Below, one piece after another: positions 46,497 to 55,105 of a stretch of 64,000 nucleotides of DNA (position 1 is its first letter; the number at the start of each line of letters is the position of its first letter). The stretch is taken from positions 62,001 to 126,000 of the forward strand of contig NZ_QKQS01000038.1 in the NCBI RefSeq assembly GCF_003226555.1. The letters are read 5' to 3'. Origin of the DNA: Rhodopseudomonas palustris. Lineage in GTDB: Bacteria; Pseudomonadota; Alphaproteobacteria; Rhizobiales; Xanthobacteraceae. Below the pieces are notes generated by a model. It made no database searches. It saw only the letters and a list, made by a program, of their open reading frames with translations, and had not been told where the DNA came from. The position numbers and the translations under genes were made by a program.

Positions 46497-47299
46497 CTGA
46501 CCGCTCCCAATCCGATACCAGCATTGTACTGCCAAGCAAGGCGCGCACCCAGGCCGTCCAATCCGCCCATGATCCGCTGCGAATCCATACCAAAATAGAA
46601 CAGCCGCCGCTGAAAATAGCCGCGCAGAGCAGCCGGAATGTCGAAAACGTGAGCGGCTTCGTCGAGCGGTGCCGCCCACGGCACGTTCGGTGCAGGATGA
46701 GAACTGAACAACCCACCTTGATTGACGATCCTCGTAGCCACCGCACGCGGAAGCAGAAATCCAACTTCGCTCCTTGCGAAAGGATCCTCGTCCTCCGTTT
46801 GATCGATGATCTGCCGTGTCCTCACTCGGTAAGCGACGATACGCGCACCGACCTCGCCAGCGGCGGGCACCGCCTGAAACGAGGGCGAGCGCGGTCTGGT
46901 AAGCCGGACCGATACACTCTTGGGAGACGCCGTAACGGCGAAATAGGCTGCGACAAGAGGATTGGTTGTCCAGTCGAGCAGCCGGGTGGGCAGGCCATGA
47001 TGCTGAGCGAGGGCAAGTCGTTCCCACCGGCTCAGCCGAGACAAATCCATGAACTCGGCAGCTCGCCGCTCGAATATTTCGATAAGCGTCCGCTCCTTGG
47101 CGAGCGAGTACTTTCCACGCCCAATACCCGGCACCAGCTCGAACCCTGGATCTCCCATCCCGCGGAAGACCCAACCGCTATCGGCGTGACCGTCAAGCCA
47201 TTCCAGAAAGAGCGCCCAGACCTCGAGCCTCTTTTTGCCCGCCAATGCCTGTGGGGTGAGCTTAGATCGCTTGTCGTCAATGCTCATCGAAATGCTCAT
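46493..47299 (-). CDS. FRG-domain protein
   Basis: A 268-residue cytosolic protein. The FRG domain begins GWVFRGMGDPGFELVPGIGR and continues SRWERLALAQHHGLPTRLLD, WTTNPLVAAYFAVTAS, the two signature blocks. The C-terminal part has RIVNQGGLFSSHPAPNVPW and RRLFYFGMDSQRIMGGLD. FRG domains occur in toxin-like and phage-defence proteins; no catalytic mechanism is settled. ATG 47299 is used, with 47287 and TTG 47332 possible; no start has a strong ribosome site. The base composition is lower in GC than the neighbours, suggesting acquisition. Confidence 0.88.
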   Translation of the reverse strand: MSISMSIDDKRSKLTPQALAGKKRLEVWALFLEWLDGHADSGWVFRGMGDPGFELVPGIGRGKYSLAKERTLIEIFERRAAEFMDLSRLSRWERLALAQHHGLPTRLLDWTTNPLVAAYFAVTASPKSVSVRLTRPRSPSFQAVPAAGEVGARIVAYRVRTRQIIDQTEDEDPFARSEVGFLLPRAVATRIVNQGGLFSSHPAPNVPWAAPLDEAAHVFDIPAALRGYFQRRLFYFGMDSQRIMGGLDGLGARLAWQYNAGIGLGAVR

Positions 47300-47372
47300 C
47301 GAGCAGCCCGCCCCTAGACCGGGACTGATCAAATCATCTCAGAAATCAAATACGTCCTCTCACCACTGTATT

Positions 47373-49934
47373 TCAACTCGCCTCCATCGTCTCCTTCACC
47401 TTCGCAACCAGCGCGCTGAGTGCGAACGGCTTGGCCAGGAAGGCGAACTGTTCGTTTTCCGGCAGGCTCTTTTCGAACGCGTCCTCGGCGTAGCCGGAGA
47501 CGAAGATGATCTTCAGGTCCGGGTTGCGGCCGCGCATCGCCTTCAGCAGCGTCGGGCCATCCATTTCCGGCATCACCACGTCGGATACCACGAGGTCGAC
47601 TTCGCCGCTCACGGCATCGAATTCCTCCAGCGCTTCGACGCCGTTGGAGGCTTCGATCACCTCATAACCGCGCGAACGCAGGCCACGGGCGTTGAGCGAG
47701 CGCAGGCCTTCCTCGTCTTCGACCAAGAGGATGGTGCCCTGCCCGGTCAGGTCGGCGCGCGGCTTCGGCGTCGCCGGTGCCGGCTCGGACGCAGCGGCGA
47801 CGGCGGGCGCCTCGACCTGCGGCTCGGCGGCCTGCTCGTGGCGCGGCAGATAGATCCGGAAGGTGGTGCCCTTGCCGATTTCCGAATCGACATACACGAA
47901 GCCGCCGGTCTGCTTGATGATGCCGTACACCGTCGACAGTCCGAGCCCGGTGCCCTTGCCGACTTCCTTGGTCGAGAAGAACGGCTCGAAGATCTTGTCG
48001 ACGATCTCCGGCGGGATGCCGGTGCCGGTGTCGGAGACTTCGACGCAGACATAGTCCGCCGCCGGCATGCCGTTGTGCCCGAGCTGCGCGGCCGCGGAGG
48101 CCGTGACGTTGGCGGTGCGGATCGTCAGCTTGCCGCCGTCCGGCATCGCGTCGCGGGCGTTGACGGCAAGATTGACGATCACCTGCTCGAATTGCGAGAC
48201 GTCGGCCTTGGTCCGCCACAGATCGCGGCCGTGCTGCATCTCCAGCGAGATCCTCTCGCCGATCAGCCGCTTGAGCAGCCGGTCGATGTCGGTCAGCGCC
48301 TCGCCGAGATCGAGCACCTGCGGCCGCAACGTCTGTTTGCGCGAGAACGCCAAGAGCTGCCGCACCAGGGTCGCAGCGCGGGTGGCGTTCTGCTTGATCT
48401 GCATGATGTCCTGGAACGACGGATCGGTCGGCTTGTGGGCGTTCAGCAGGAAGTCGTTGGCCATCATGATGGCCGACAGCACGTTGTTGAAGTCGTGCGC
48501 GATGCCACCGGCGAGCTGGCCGATGGTGTCCATCTTCTGCGCCTGGTTGACCTGGTTCTCCAGAGCACGGCGCTCGGTGGTCTCCAGCATGTAGACGATC
48601 GCCGCTTCGTTGTCGGTCTCGTCGGCGACCGCAGTGACGAAGAACTGGCCCCAGCGCTCCTTGGCGCTGGCGAGCATCACTTCGACCGGGGCGATATCGG
48701 CCTGCCCCTTGGCGGCCTGCTCGATCGCGCCGGCAAGCACCGCACGGTCACGGGCGGAGGCCGCCGCAAGGATCGACTTCGATCCCGCCGAACCGGCCGG
48801 ATCGAGGCTCTGTGTCAGCTTGGCCAGCCGGGCGTTGGCGCGCACCACCATGCCGGTTTTGTCGACGGTGGCGATCGCCATCGGGGTTTGATCGAAGAAC
48901 CGCATGAAGCGGATTTCGGCGGCACGCTGCGGATCGAGCCGATCATCGCGGGCGCGGCTGATCACCAGGGTGCGCGACGGGCCGGGCGTGCCGTCGGCGC
49001 CGAACGCCAGCTTGTGATACAGCCGCACCGGGACGGTCTGGCCGCCGCGCTTCTTCAGGTCGATGTCGAACACTTCGGTCTTCACCTCGCCCGGCTCGGG
49101 CACGATCGAGGTGAGCAGCGAGGCGCCGTCGCCGGAGACGACATCCGACAGCTTCAGACCCCCGGAGCCGATCTCGGCGAGGTCATGGTCGAGCCAGTTC
49201 GCCAGCGTGGCGTTGACATAGACCAGGTTGCCGGCGGGATTGACCGAGAAGAACCCGCAAGGCGCATGGTCGAGATATTCGATGGCGTGCTGCAGGGTCT
49301 GGAACACGTCCTCCTGGCGCTCGCGGTCGCGGGTGATGTCGGCGATCGACCACACCGTCTGCCGCGCCTCGCGCTTGCCGGTGCCGAGCGGGCGAACCCG
49401 CAGCCGCATCCAGCGGCCCTGATTGCCGTCTGCACCGGCGACCCGTACTTCCTCCTGCAGCCGCCGTCCTTCACGCGCCGCCTTGAGCAGCCGGAACACC
49501 GCCTCGGAAACGTCGGGATTGCCGATGAACACCCGCTCCACCGGGCGGACGTCCTGCATCGTCGCCGCGCCCGTGAGTGCCAGATAGGTCGAATTGGCGT
49601 AGACGACATGGCCGCCGGCGTCGGTCACCGCGATGCCGTCGAAGGCGTTCTCAGGAATCGCCCGCAGGATCGGGTCTTCGGCGGCGCGGTCGGCGAAGCC
49701 GATGATGCCGGCCGCAAAGGCGAACAGCATGAACAGCCCGACCATCGCCAGCAGCGCCAGCAGGACGAGGATGTACGGTTGCGCGCCGGCGCGGCCGAGC
49801 GTCATGAACGCCACGGCGGCGGCGACGATGGCGCCTGCCAGCAGCAGCACCAGAGCGATACTACCGCCGCGGCGGGCGGGCTCCGGCGATGCCGAGCGCA
49901 GCTCGGACGGAGCCTGTTGATCCTTGATAGTCAT
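47373..49934 (-). CDS. cckA: Hybrid histidine kinase CckA (cell-cycle master kinase)
   Basis: An 853-residue inner-membrane kinase. Two transmembrane helices lie at about residues 22-45 and 53-78. PAS-type regions follow to about 450. The H-box GQLAGGIAHDFNNVLSAIMM has the phospho-His near residue 479, then HATPase motifs NLAVNARDAM, DTGTGIPPEI and GLGLSTVYGI. A C-terminal receiver domain carries the phospho-Asp near 784 (VVSDVVMPEMDG). In Caulobacter CckA phosphorylates CtrA via ChpT, which governs division and flagellar genes. It lies 155 bp downstream of flhB on the same strand. Confidence 0.96.
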   Translation of the reverse strand: MTIKDQQAPSELRSASPEPARRGGSIALVLLLAGAIVAAAVAFMTLGRAGAQPYILVLLALLAMVGLFMLFAFAAGIIGFADRAAEDPILRAIPENAFDGIAVTDAGGHVVYANSTYLALTGAATMQDVRPVERVFIGNPDVSEAVFRLLKAAREGRRLQEEVRVAGADGNQGRWMRLRVRPLGTGKREARQTVWSIADITRDRERQEDVFQTLQHAIEYLDHAPCGFFSVNPAGNLVYVNATLANWLDHDLAEIGSGGLKLSDVVSGDGASLLTSIVPEPGEVKTEVFDIDLKKRGGQTVPVRLYHKLAFGADGTPGPSRTLVISRARDDRLDPQRAAEIRFMRFFDQTPMAIATVDKTGMVVRANARLAKLTQSLDPAGSAGSKSILAAASARDRAVLAGAIEQAAKGQADIAPVEVMLASAKERWGQFFVTAVADETDNEAAIVYMLETTERRALENQVNQAQKMDTIGQLAGGIAHDFNNVLSAIMMANDFLLNAHKPTDPSFQDIMQIKQNATRAATLVRQLLAFSRKQTLRPQVLDLGEALTDIDRLLKRLIGERISLEMQHGRDLWRTKADVSQFEQVIVNLAVNARDAMPDGGKLTIRTANVTASAAAQLGHNGMPAADYVCVEVSDTGTGIPPEIVDKIFEPFFSTKEVGKGTGLGLSTVYGIIKQTGGFVYVDSEIGKGTTFRIYLPRHEQAAEPQVEAPAVAAASEPAPATPKPRADLTGQGTILLVEDEEGLRSLNARGLRSRGYEVIEASNGVEALEEFDAVSGEVDLVVSDVVMPEMDGPTLLKAMRGRNPDLKIIFVSGYAEDAFEKSLPENEQFAFLAKPFALSALVAKVKETMEAS

Positions 49935-50089
49935 GGTCACCGAACCGGTCCCTTGCCCGCCGGGCACACAGCGGCACGGCTCCAACTGCCTGAATCGCGG
50001 CCGGAAACGCAAGCGAATCTAGCGCTCGCCCCGGCCTCCGACACGCCGCAGCGGACGATTCGGCGGCGCCCCTGCGGTCGATCCGTTTT

Positions 50090-51163
50090 TTAGGTCCGCC
50101 GCCCGAACAGATTGCGCTTCAGGTTCATCACATAGCCGATCACCTCGGCGACCGCCTGGTAGTGCTCGACCGGAATCTCCTCGTCGACCTCGACGGTGGC
50201 GTACAGCGCCCGCGCCAACGGCACGTTCTCGACGATCGGCACGTCGTTTTCCTTCGCCACTTCCCGGATCTTGAACGCCACCGCGTCGACGCCCTTGGCG
50301 ACACAGATCGGCGCAGCCATGCCGCGCTCGTATTTCAGCGCCACCGAGAAGTGGGTCGGGTTGGTGATCACCACAGAAGCGTTCGGCACTTCGGCCATCA
50401 TCCGCTTCTTCATCCGCTGATAGCGGAGCTGCCGCAGCCGGCCCTTGATGTGCGGATCGCCTTCGGACTGCTTGTACTCTTCCTTGATCTCCTGCAGCGA
50501 CATCTTCTGCTTTTCGTGCCACTGCCGATACTGGAAGAAGTAATCGCCGACCGCGACGAAGGCGAGCATCGCCACCACGGCGCCGAGCAGCTTCAGCGTC
50601 AGCGCCACGGTGACGCCGAGCAGCGCGGAGACGTCCATCTTCAGAAGCGCGTCGAGCCGGTCGTGCTCGGGATACAGCACCGCGACCATCACGATGCCGA
50701 GCGCCACAATCTTGAACAGGCCTTTGAGGAAGTTCGCCAGTGCCTGCTTGCCGAACAGCCGCTTGGCGCCTTCGAGCGGCGACAGCTTGCTGAATTTCGG
50801 GGTCAGCGCCTCGGCCGAGAACACCAGCCGGTGCTGGATCATGTTGGAGGCGATCGCCACCAGCATCAGCATCAGCAGCGGGATGCCGACAGCGGCCAGC
50901 GTCGCGTAGCACAGGCTCTTGACCAGCGCGATCAGCCCGTCGCCGTCGACCGGCAACATCCACGACTTCTCGATCAGATTGCGCATCGGTGCGAGGATGC
51001 CGGCCCCGATCGATTCGTGGAACGACGACAGCACCAGCGTGGCGCCGGCGATCAGGAACCAGGTATTGACCTCCTGGCTCTTGGCTACGTCGCCGCGTTT
51101 GAGCGCATCGTCGAGTTTTTTCTGTGTCGGCTCTTCTGTTTTCTCGTCGCTGTCGTCGGACAT
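50090..51163 (-). CDS. flhB: Flagellar export gate protein FlhB
   Basis: A 357-residue protein with four transmembrane helices (about residues 35-53, 85-112, 145-163, 180-205) and a cytosolic C-terminal domain. That domain has the autocleavage motif NPTH in ASVVITNPTHFSVALKYERG. FlhB switches the type III flagellar exporter from rod/hook to filament substrates. It starts MSDDSDEKTEEPTQKKLDDA, typical of the family. fliR lies 26 bp upstream; cckA follows. Confidence 0.97.
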   Translation of the reverse strand: MSDDSDEKTEEPTQKKLDDALKRGDVAKSQEVNTWFLIAGATLVLSSFHESIGAGILAPMRNLIEKSWMLPVDGDGLIALVKSLCYATLAAVGIPLLMLMLVAIASNMIQHRLVFSAEALTPKFSKLSPLEGAKRLFGKQALANFLKGLFKIVALGIVMVAVLYPEHDRLDALLKMDVSALLGVTVALTLKLLGAVVAMLAFVAVGDYFFQYRQWHEKQKMSLQEIKEEYKQSEGDPHIKGRLRQLRYQRMKKRMMAEVPNASVVITNPTHFSVALKYERGMAAPICVAKGVDAVAFKIREVAKENDVPIVENVPLARALYATVEVDEEIPVEHYQAVAEVIGYVMNLKRNLFGRRT

Positions 51164-51189
51164 CGCTCAGCTCCGAACGACGCCGAACA

Positions 51190-51957
51190 TCAGCTCGGCG
51201 TCAGGTCGTGCATCACGCCGCCGAAATAGCCGAGAAACGCTCCCATCATCGTGGTCAGCACCACCGCGAGCACGATGAAGCCGATCACGATCGAAAGCGG
51301 CACGCCGACGAAATACACCTGCATTTGCGGCATCAGCCGCGCCAGCACGCCGAGCCCGATGTTGAACACCAGGCCGAACACCAGAAACGGCGCCGCCAAT
51401 TGCAGGCCGAGCTTGAAGGCGGCGGCGAACGCTCTGGTCGCCAGCGCCGCGACGTCCCCGGTGCTCAGCAATTCGCCCGGCGCGAACACCTTGTAGCTGT
51501 CGCTCAGCGCCTGGATCACCAGATAGTGCATATCCGTGGCGAACAGCATCGTCACGCCGAGCAGCGTCAGAAAGTTGCCGATCAGCACGCCCTGCTGGCC
51601 CTGGGTCGGATCGACCGCCGAGACGAACCCCAACCCGAGCTGCTGCGCGATCACCGCACCGGCGACCTGGAGCGCCGACAGCGTCACCCGCGCGGTGGCG
51701 CCGAGCACGATGCCGACCGCGATCTCCTGCAGCATCAGCACCATCAGCGGGGTCAGCGACGACATGTCGACCTGATAGGCCGAGCGGTGCAGAGGCAGCA
51801 TGATAAGCGTCAGCAGCAGCGCGACCGACAGCTTCACCCGGGTCGGGATATTGCTCTCGCCGAGCGCCGGCATCAGCATCACCATCGAGCCGACGCGGGC
51901 GAACACCAGAATGAAGGCGGCGGCGAGCGCCGGCAGAAAGGTCAGGTCGATGTTCAT
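51190..51957 (-). CDS. fliR: Flagellar export gate protein FliR
   Basis: A 255-residue inner-membrane protein with about six helices: MNIDLTFLPALAAAFILVFA, ALLLTLIMLPLHR, VGIVLGATARVTLSALQVAG, and the C-terminal IGFIVLAVVLTTMMGAF. It forms the export channel with FliP and FliQ. ATG 51957 is the family start; the frame to 52026 is extension. It lies between fliQ and flhB on the same strand. Confidence 0.95.
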   Translation of the reverse strand: MNIDLTFLPALAAAFILVFARVGSMVMLMPALGESNIPTRVKLSVALLLTLIMLPLHRSAYQVDMSSLTPLMVLMLQEIAVGIVLGATARVTLSALQVAGAVIAQQLGLGFVSAVDPTQGQQGVLIGNFLTLLGVTMLFATDMHYLVIQALSDSYKVFAPGELLSTGDVAALATRAFAAAFKLGLQLAAPFLVFGLVFNIGLGVLARLMPQMQVYFVGVPLSIVIGFIVLAVVLTTMMGAFLGYFGGVMHDLTPS

Positions 51958-52057
51958 CGCGGCGATCTGGCTCGAAGCGCGCGCGAGCCGGCGGCACGAT
52001 CCGGCCGCGCACAGCGGCGGACGCAACCAGCAAGGCGGCGCGGGCTTCGATCATGCG

Positions 52058-52321
52058 TCAACCGCCGATGATTCGCGATGAGATCCGGATCATCTGCGCG
52101 TGCAGGGCGTCCGCCATGAAAGGCAGCGCCAGCACCAGGGTGACGAACATCGCCAGGATCTTCGGCACGAACACCAGGGTCTGTTCCTGGATCTGGGTCA
52201 GCGCCTGGACCAGCGACACCGCGACGCCGACCACGAGGCCGACCACCATCAGCGGCGCCGACACCACCACGATGGTCCAGATCGCGTCACGGGCGACGTC
52301 GAGGGTTTCGGGGCCGGTCAT
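52058..52321 (-). CDS. fliQ: Flagellar export gate protein FliQ
   Basis: An 87-residue protein with two transmembrane helices: TIVVVSAPLMVVGLVVGVAV and PKILAMFVTLVLALPFMADA. The middle QALTQIQEQTLVFVPK is highly conserved in FliQ. It packs around the FliP-FliR gate. ATG 52321 gives the standard length. It is about 100 bp upstream of fliR, after a palindromic repeat that separates it from fliE. Confidence 0.96.
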   Translation of the reverse strand: MTGPETLDVARDAIWTIVVVSAPLMVVGLVVGVAVSLVQALTQIQEQTLVFVPKILAMFVTLVLALPFMADALHAQMIRISSRIIGG

Positions 52322-52344
52322 TTCGCTATTCCTTTGGATTTGCC

Positions 52345-52434
52345 CGTCATGGCCGGGCTCGTCCCGACCATCCACGTCTTGTTCACGGCGCCGTCGGTGC
52401 GGCGCGGATGCCCGGCACACGGCCGGGCATGACG
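52345..52434. repeat. Third type of palindromic repeat (CGTCATGGCCGGGC)
   Basis: CGTCATGGCCGGGCTCGTCC on the left is inverted against GGCCGGGCATGACG on the right, enclosing CGGATGCCCGGC. It lies between fliE and fliQ inside the flagellar gene series. Confidence 0.75.
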
Positions 52435-52465
52435 ACGACGGACGACCATCGCGCCGCTGTGCGGA

Positions 52466-52771
52466 TCAGATCGGCATCCGCATGATTTCTTCGTAGGACT
52501 GGATCACCCGGTCGCGGACCGACACCAGCGTCGACACTGCGACGTCGGTCTCCGCGACTGCGGTCACCACGTCCATGACGTTGGATTTGCCGGACGCCAT
52601 CGCGATCGACTGGGCGTCGGATTTGCGGCCGGCGTCGAGCACGCTGCCCATCGCCTGTTTGACCAGATTGCCGAACGACGGGGCGTCCTCGCTCCCTTTG
52701 TCGGCGCCGGCCGGCTTGGCCAGACGGGCGAGGCTCGCATAGGCGTTCGCTGCGGAAATCGGGGTGGCCAT
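52466..52771 (-). CDS. fliE: Flagellar MS-ring/rod junction protein FliE
   Basis: A 101-residue protein starting MATPISAANAYASLARLAKP. The C-terminal helix TAVAETDVAVSTLVSVRDRV, then IQSYEEIMRMPI, is the FliE signature. FliE joins the MS ring to the proximal rod and is exported early. flgC lies 35 bp upstream. Confidence 0.95.
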   Translation of the reverse strand: MATPISAANAYASLARLAKPAGADKGSEDAPSFGNLVKQAMGSVLDAGRKSDAQSIAMASGKSNVMDVVTAVAETDVAVSTLVSVRDRVIQSYEEIMRMPI

Positions 52772-52806
52772 GGGTCAGTGTCCTGCTGCGATGCGTTGAG
52801 GGCGGA

Positions 52807-53232
52807 TCAGGCTTTGAGGATATCGAGCGTGCGCTGGATCATCCGGCGGGTGGCGCTGATGATGTTGAGGTTGGCCTCGTAAGACCGCTGCGCGTCGCGC
52901 ATGTCGGTCATTTCGATCACCGGATTGACGTTGGGATATTTGACGTTGCCGGCGGCGTCGGCCGCCGGATTGGTCGGCTCGTATTTGACGCGGAACGCCG
53001 AGGTGTCGGGCTTGACCCGGCCGAGCGCCACCACCCGGGCATCGAGCGAGCGATCCAGCGCCGACGTGAAGGTCGGCACCTTGCGGCGGTACGGATCGCC
53101 GCCGGCGGTCTGCGCGGTGGAATCGGCATTGGCGATGTTTTCGGAAATCACCCGCATCCGGCCGGCCTGGGCGCGCAGGCCCGAGGTGGCGATGCCCATC
53201 GAGCGGGCGAAGTCGTTGCCGTCGTCTGCCAT
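52807..53232 (-). CDS. flgC: Proximal rod protein FlgC
   Basis: A 141-residue rod protein. N-terminal SMGIATSGLRAQAGRMRVIS, then ENIANADSTAQ, is the rod-protein Asn-Ala motif. The C-terminal helix MTDMRDAQRSYEANLNIISA is characteristic. It assembles after FlgB. It lies 23 bp after flgB on the same strand. Confidence 0.97.
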   Translation of the reverse strand: MADDGNDFARSMGIATSGLRAQAGRMRVISENIANADSTAQTAGGDPYRRKVPTFTSALDRSLDARVVALGRVKPDTSAFRVKYEPTNPAADAAGNVKYPNVNPVIEMTDMRDAQRSYEANLNIISATRRMIQRTLDILKA

Positions 53233-53255
53233 GGTTCAGCCTCCCGGCGCTGGCG

Positions 53256-53663
53256 TCAGCGCTTGCCGATCGCGGTTTTGAGCAGGCCGAGACTGCGGCT
53301 GTAGAGCGAGGTCACGGCGGCGTAGTCCATCTGGTTGGCCGAGACCTTGAGCATCTCGTCCTCGAGGTTGACGGCGTTGCCGGCCGGCCGGGTCTGGAAA
53401 CCGCCCTTGTTGTCGGTCGAGAAGCTGGGCGAGCCGCCCGGCGGCTTCAGATGCGCCGCGCTGGTGCGCAGCAGCGGCAACGAGCCGCCCGGACCACCGG
53501 CGGGATAGCCCTCGGGGGTGAATTGCGGCGCCACCAGATCCCGTGGCCGATAATTCGGCGTGTCGGAATTCGAGATGTTTTCGGCCAGGACTTTCTGGCG
53601 CTCCTGATGCCACTGCATCTTGGTGCGCAACGCGGTCAGTTCCGGCAGATCGTTGATCGACAT
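53256..53663 (-). CDS. flgB: Proximal rod protein FlgB
   Basis: A 135-residue rod protein: MSINDLPELTALRTKMQWHQ, then ERQKVLAENISNSDTPNYRP, the conserved rod motif. The C-terminal helix VSANQMDYAAVTSLYSRSLG closes the fold. ATG 53663 has GGAGG upstream; the frame to 53693 is extension. It is the first gene of the flgB-flgC-fliE-fliQ-fliR-flhB-cckA series. Confidence 0.96.
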   Translation of the reverse strand: MSINDLPELTALRTKMQWHQERQKVLAENISNSDTPNYRPRDLVAPQFTPEGYPAGGPGGSLPLLRTSAAHLKPPGGSPSFSTDNKGGFQTRPAGNAVNLEDEMLKVSANQMDYAAVTSLYSRSLGLLKTAIGKR

Positions 53664-53983
53664 TAGCCGCCTCCGCCCCGGTCTTGCCGCCACGCGATTC
53701 CGCCGGGTAGGCAGAATTTGCCGCCCCTATGGTTAACGACTGGTTAAGAGCCTCGCACCGACACCGCAGCGGCGACGCAAGTGCCACCAAAACCGCACAA
53801 AACTCGGTTGGGCCGGCATCATTGGTGGATTATGAGAAGAAACGGATGGCAGTTCTTGCCGTGGATTATTAAGAAGGGACGAGGCGGGGCCGCCGCGCAT
53901 CACTGGGACCGGTCGCGTTCGCCGTCCGGGGTCGGCACTTTCAGGAAGCGCCGGGACGTCAGCGTTTTTGCCGGGGATACAGC
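53664..53983. other. Divergent promoter region between flgB and fliO
   Basis: 320 bp with promoters for both flagellar gene sets. A plus-strand frame here (53781-54002) has no ribosome site and overlaps fliO, so it is rejected. No exact sigma-54 -24/-12 site is seen. Confidence 0.5.
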
Positions 53984-55105
53984 ATGTCGTCGCAGCCATT
54001 GATGTTTTTTGTCGCATTTCTGGCCGTTCTGGCGCTGATCGGCGTCGCCGCCTGGCTGGTCCGTCACTTCGCCGGCAACCGGCTCGGCTCCAACGCCAAT
54101 CGCGGACGAATGCCGCGGCTCGCGGTGATCGATGCCGCCGCGGTCGATGGCCGTCGCCGTTTGGTTCTGGTCCGCCGCGACAATGTTGAACATCTTTTGA
54201 TGATCGGCGGGCCGAGCGACATCGTGATCGAGCCCAATATCGTCCGCGCCAGTGCCTCCCGCGATCAACTGCCGACCCGCGGCAGCCTGGAGCCCCGCCT
54301 GACGGCGCCGGAGCCGGCACCGTGGGACGAGCCCGCCGCCGAGCCGCAGGAGCCGGAGCTGCCCCCGATCCCGACGCGTCCGTCGCGTCCGGCTTTTGCC
54401 GAGGAGCCGCGCCGCGCGCCGATGCCGGAGCGGATGCCCGAACGCCGACCGGCCGATCCGTTCGCCGGCTTGGTGCCGGAACCGATTGCCCGGCCCGAAC
54501 CGCCGATGCCACCAATGCCGCGCGCGGAACCGCCGCTGCCGCCGATGCCGCGGGCCGAGCCCCCGATGCCGCCGATGCAACGGGCGGAGCCGCCAATGCC
54601 ACCAATGCAGCGAGCCGAGCCGCCGATCATGCGCGCCGACCCGCCGATCATGCGGCCCGAGCCGCCCCGGCCGGAGCCGCGCCCCGAGCCGCGGATGGAC
54701 CCGGCGCCGCGCCCGCGCGCCGAGCCGGCGATGCCGCGACCGCCGCGCCCCGAGCCGAAGCCCGCTGCGCCGGCGCCGCGCGCCGAACGCCCTGCGCCAC
54801 CCGCGCCGCCGATGCCACCGGCTCCGCCGCCCGCTCCGGCGTCCTCCGCAGACCAGAATCTCGCCGAGATGGCGACCCGGCTCGAAGCCGCACTGCGCCG
54901 TCCACCGAACGCTCCGACCGAACCGGCTCCGCCGGTCGCGCCGGAGCCGCCGGCCCGGCCGACACCGCCGCCCTCGCGCGGTGCCCAACCGACCGAGGCC
55001 GAACCGGCCGCTGCGACCAGTGCTCCGGCTGCCGGCAAGACCGGCTTCGAGAGCCTCGAAGACGAGATGGCCGCCCTGCTCGGCCGCCCGAAGTCGCCTA
55101 CGTGA
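53984..55105 (+). CDS. fliO: FliO-type flagellar assembly protein with a proline-rich tail
   Basis: A 373-residue protein. It starts MSSQPLMFFVAFLAVLALIG with one transmembrane helix. The FliO core follows to about residue 90: RMPRLAVIDAAAVDGRRRLV and HLLMIGGPSDIVIEPNI. FliO helps assemble the FliP ring. Residues 100-360 are an unusually long Pro/Glu/Arg-rich tail. Repeats of RAEPPMPPM(P/Q) occur at about 165-215. The C-terminal 15 residues, LEDEMAALLGRPK, are a conserved-looking end. Its stop overlaps the fliP GTG (GTGA). Confidence 0.88.
   Translation: MSSQPLMFFVAFLAVLALIGVAAWLVRHFAGNRLGSNANRGRMPRLAVIDAAAVDGRRRLVLVRRDNVEHLLMIGGPSDIVIEPNIVRASASRDQLPTRGSLEPRLTAPEPAPWDEPAAEPQEPELPPIPTRPSRPAFAEEPRRAPMPERMPERRPADPFAGLVPEPIARPEPPMPPMPRAEPPLPPMPRAEPPMPPMQRAEPPMPPMQRAEPPIMRADPPIMRPEPPRPEPRPEPRMDPAPRPRAEPAMPRPPRPEPKPAAPAPRAERPAPPAPPMPPAPPPAPASSADQNLAEMATRLEAALRRPPNAPTEPAPPVAPEPPARPTPPPSRGAQPTEAEPAAATSAPAAGKTGFESLEDEMAALLGRPKSPT

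Noticed and set aside
47235-50093. 952-codon plus-strand open frame over cckA
   Set aside because: It is an antisense shadow of cckA. Composition is Arg/His/Asp-rich and low in hydrophobic structure, as expected for the reverse frame.
53840-53870. TGGCAG...TTGCC as a sigma-54 promoter for fliO
   Set aside because: The GG-to-GC spacing is 8, not 10, so it does not fit the consensus.
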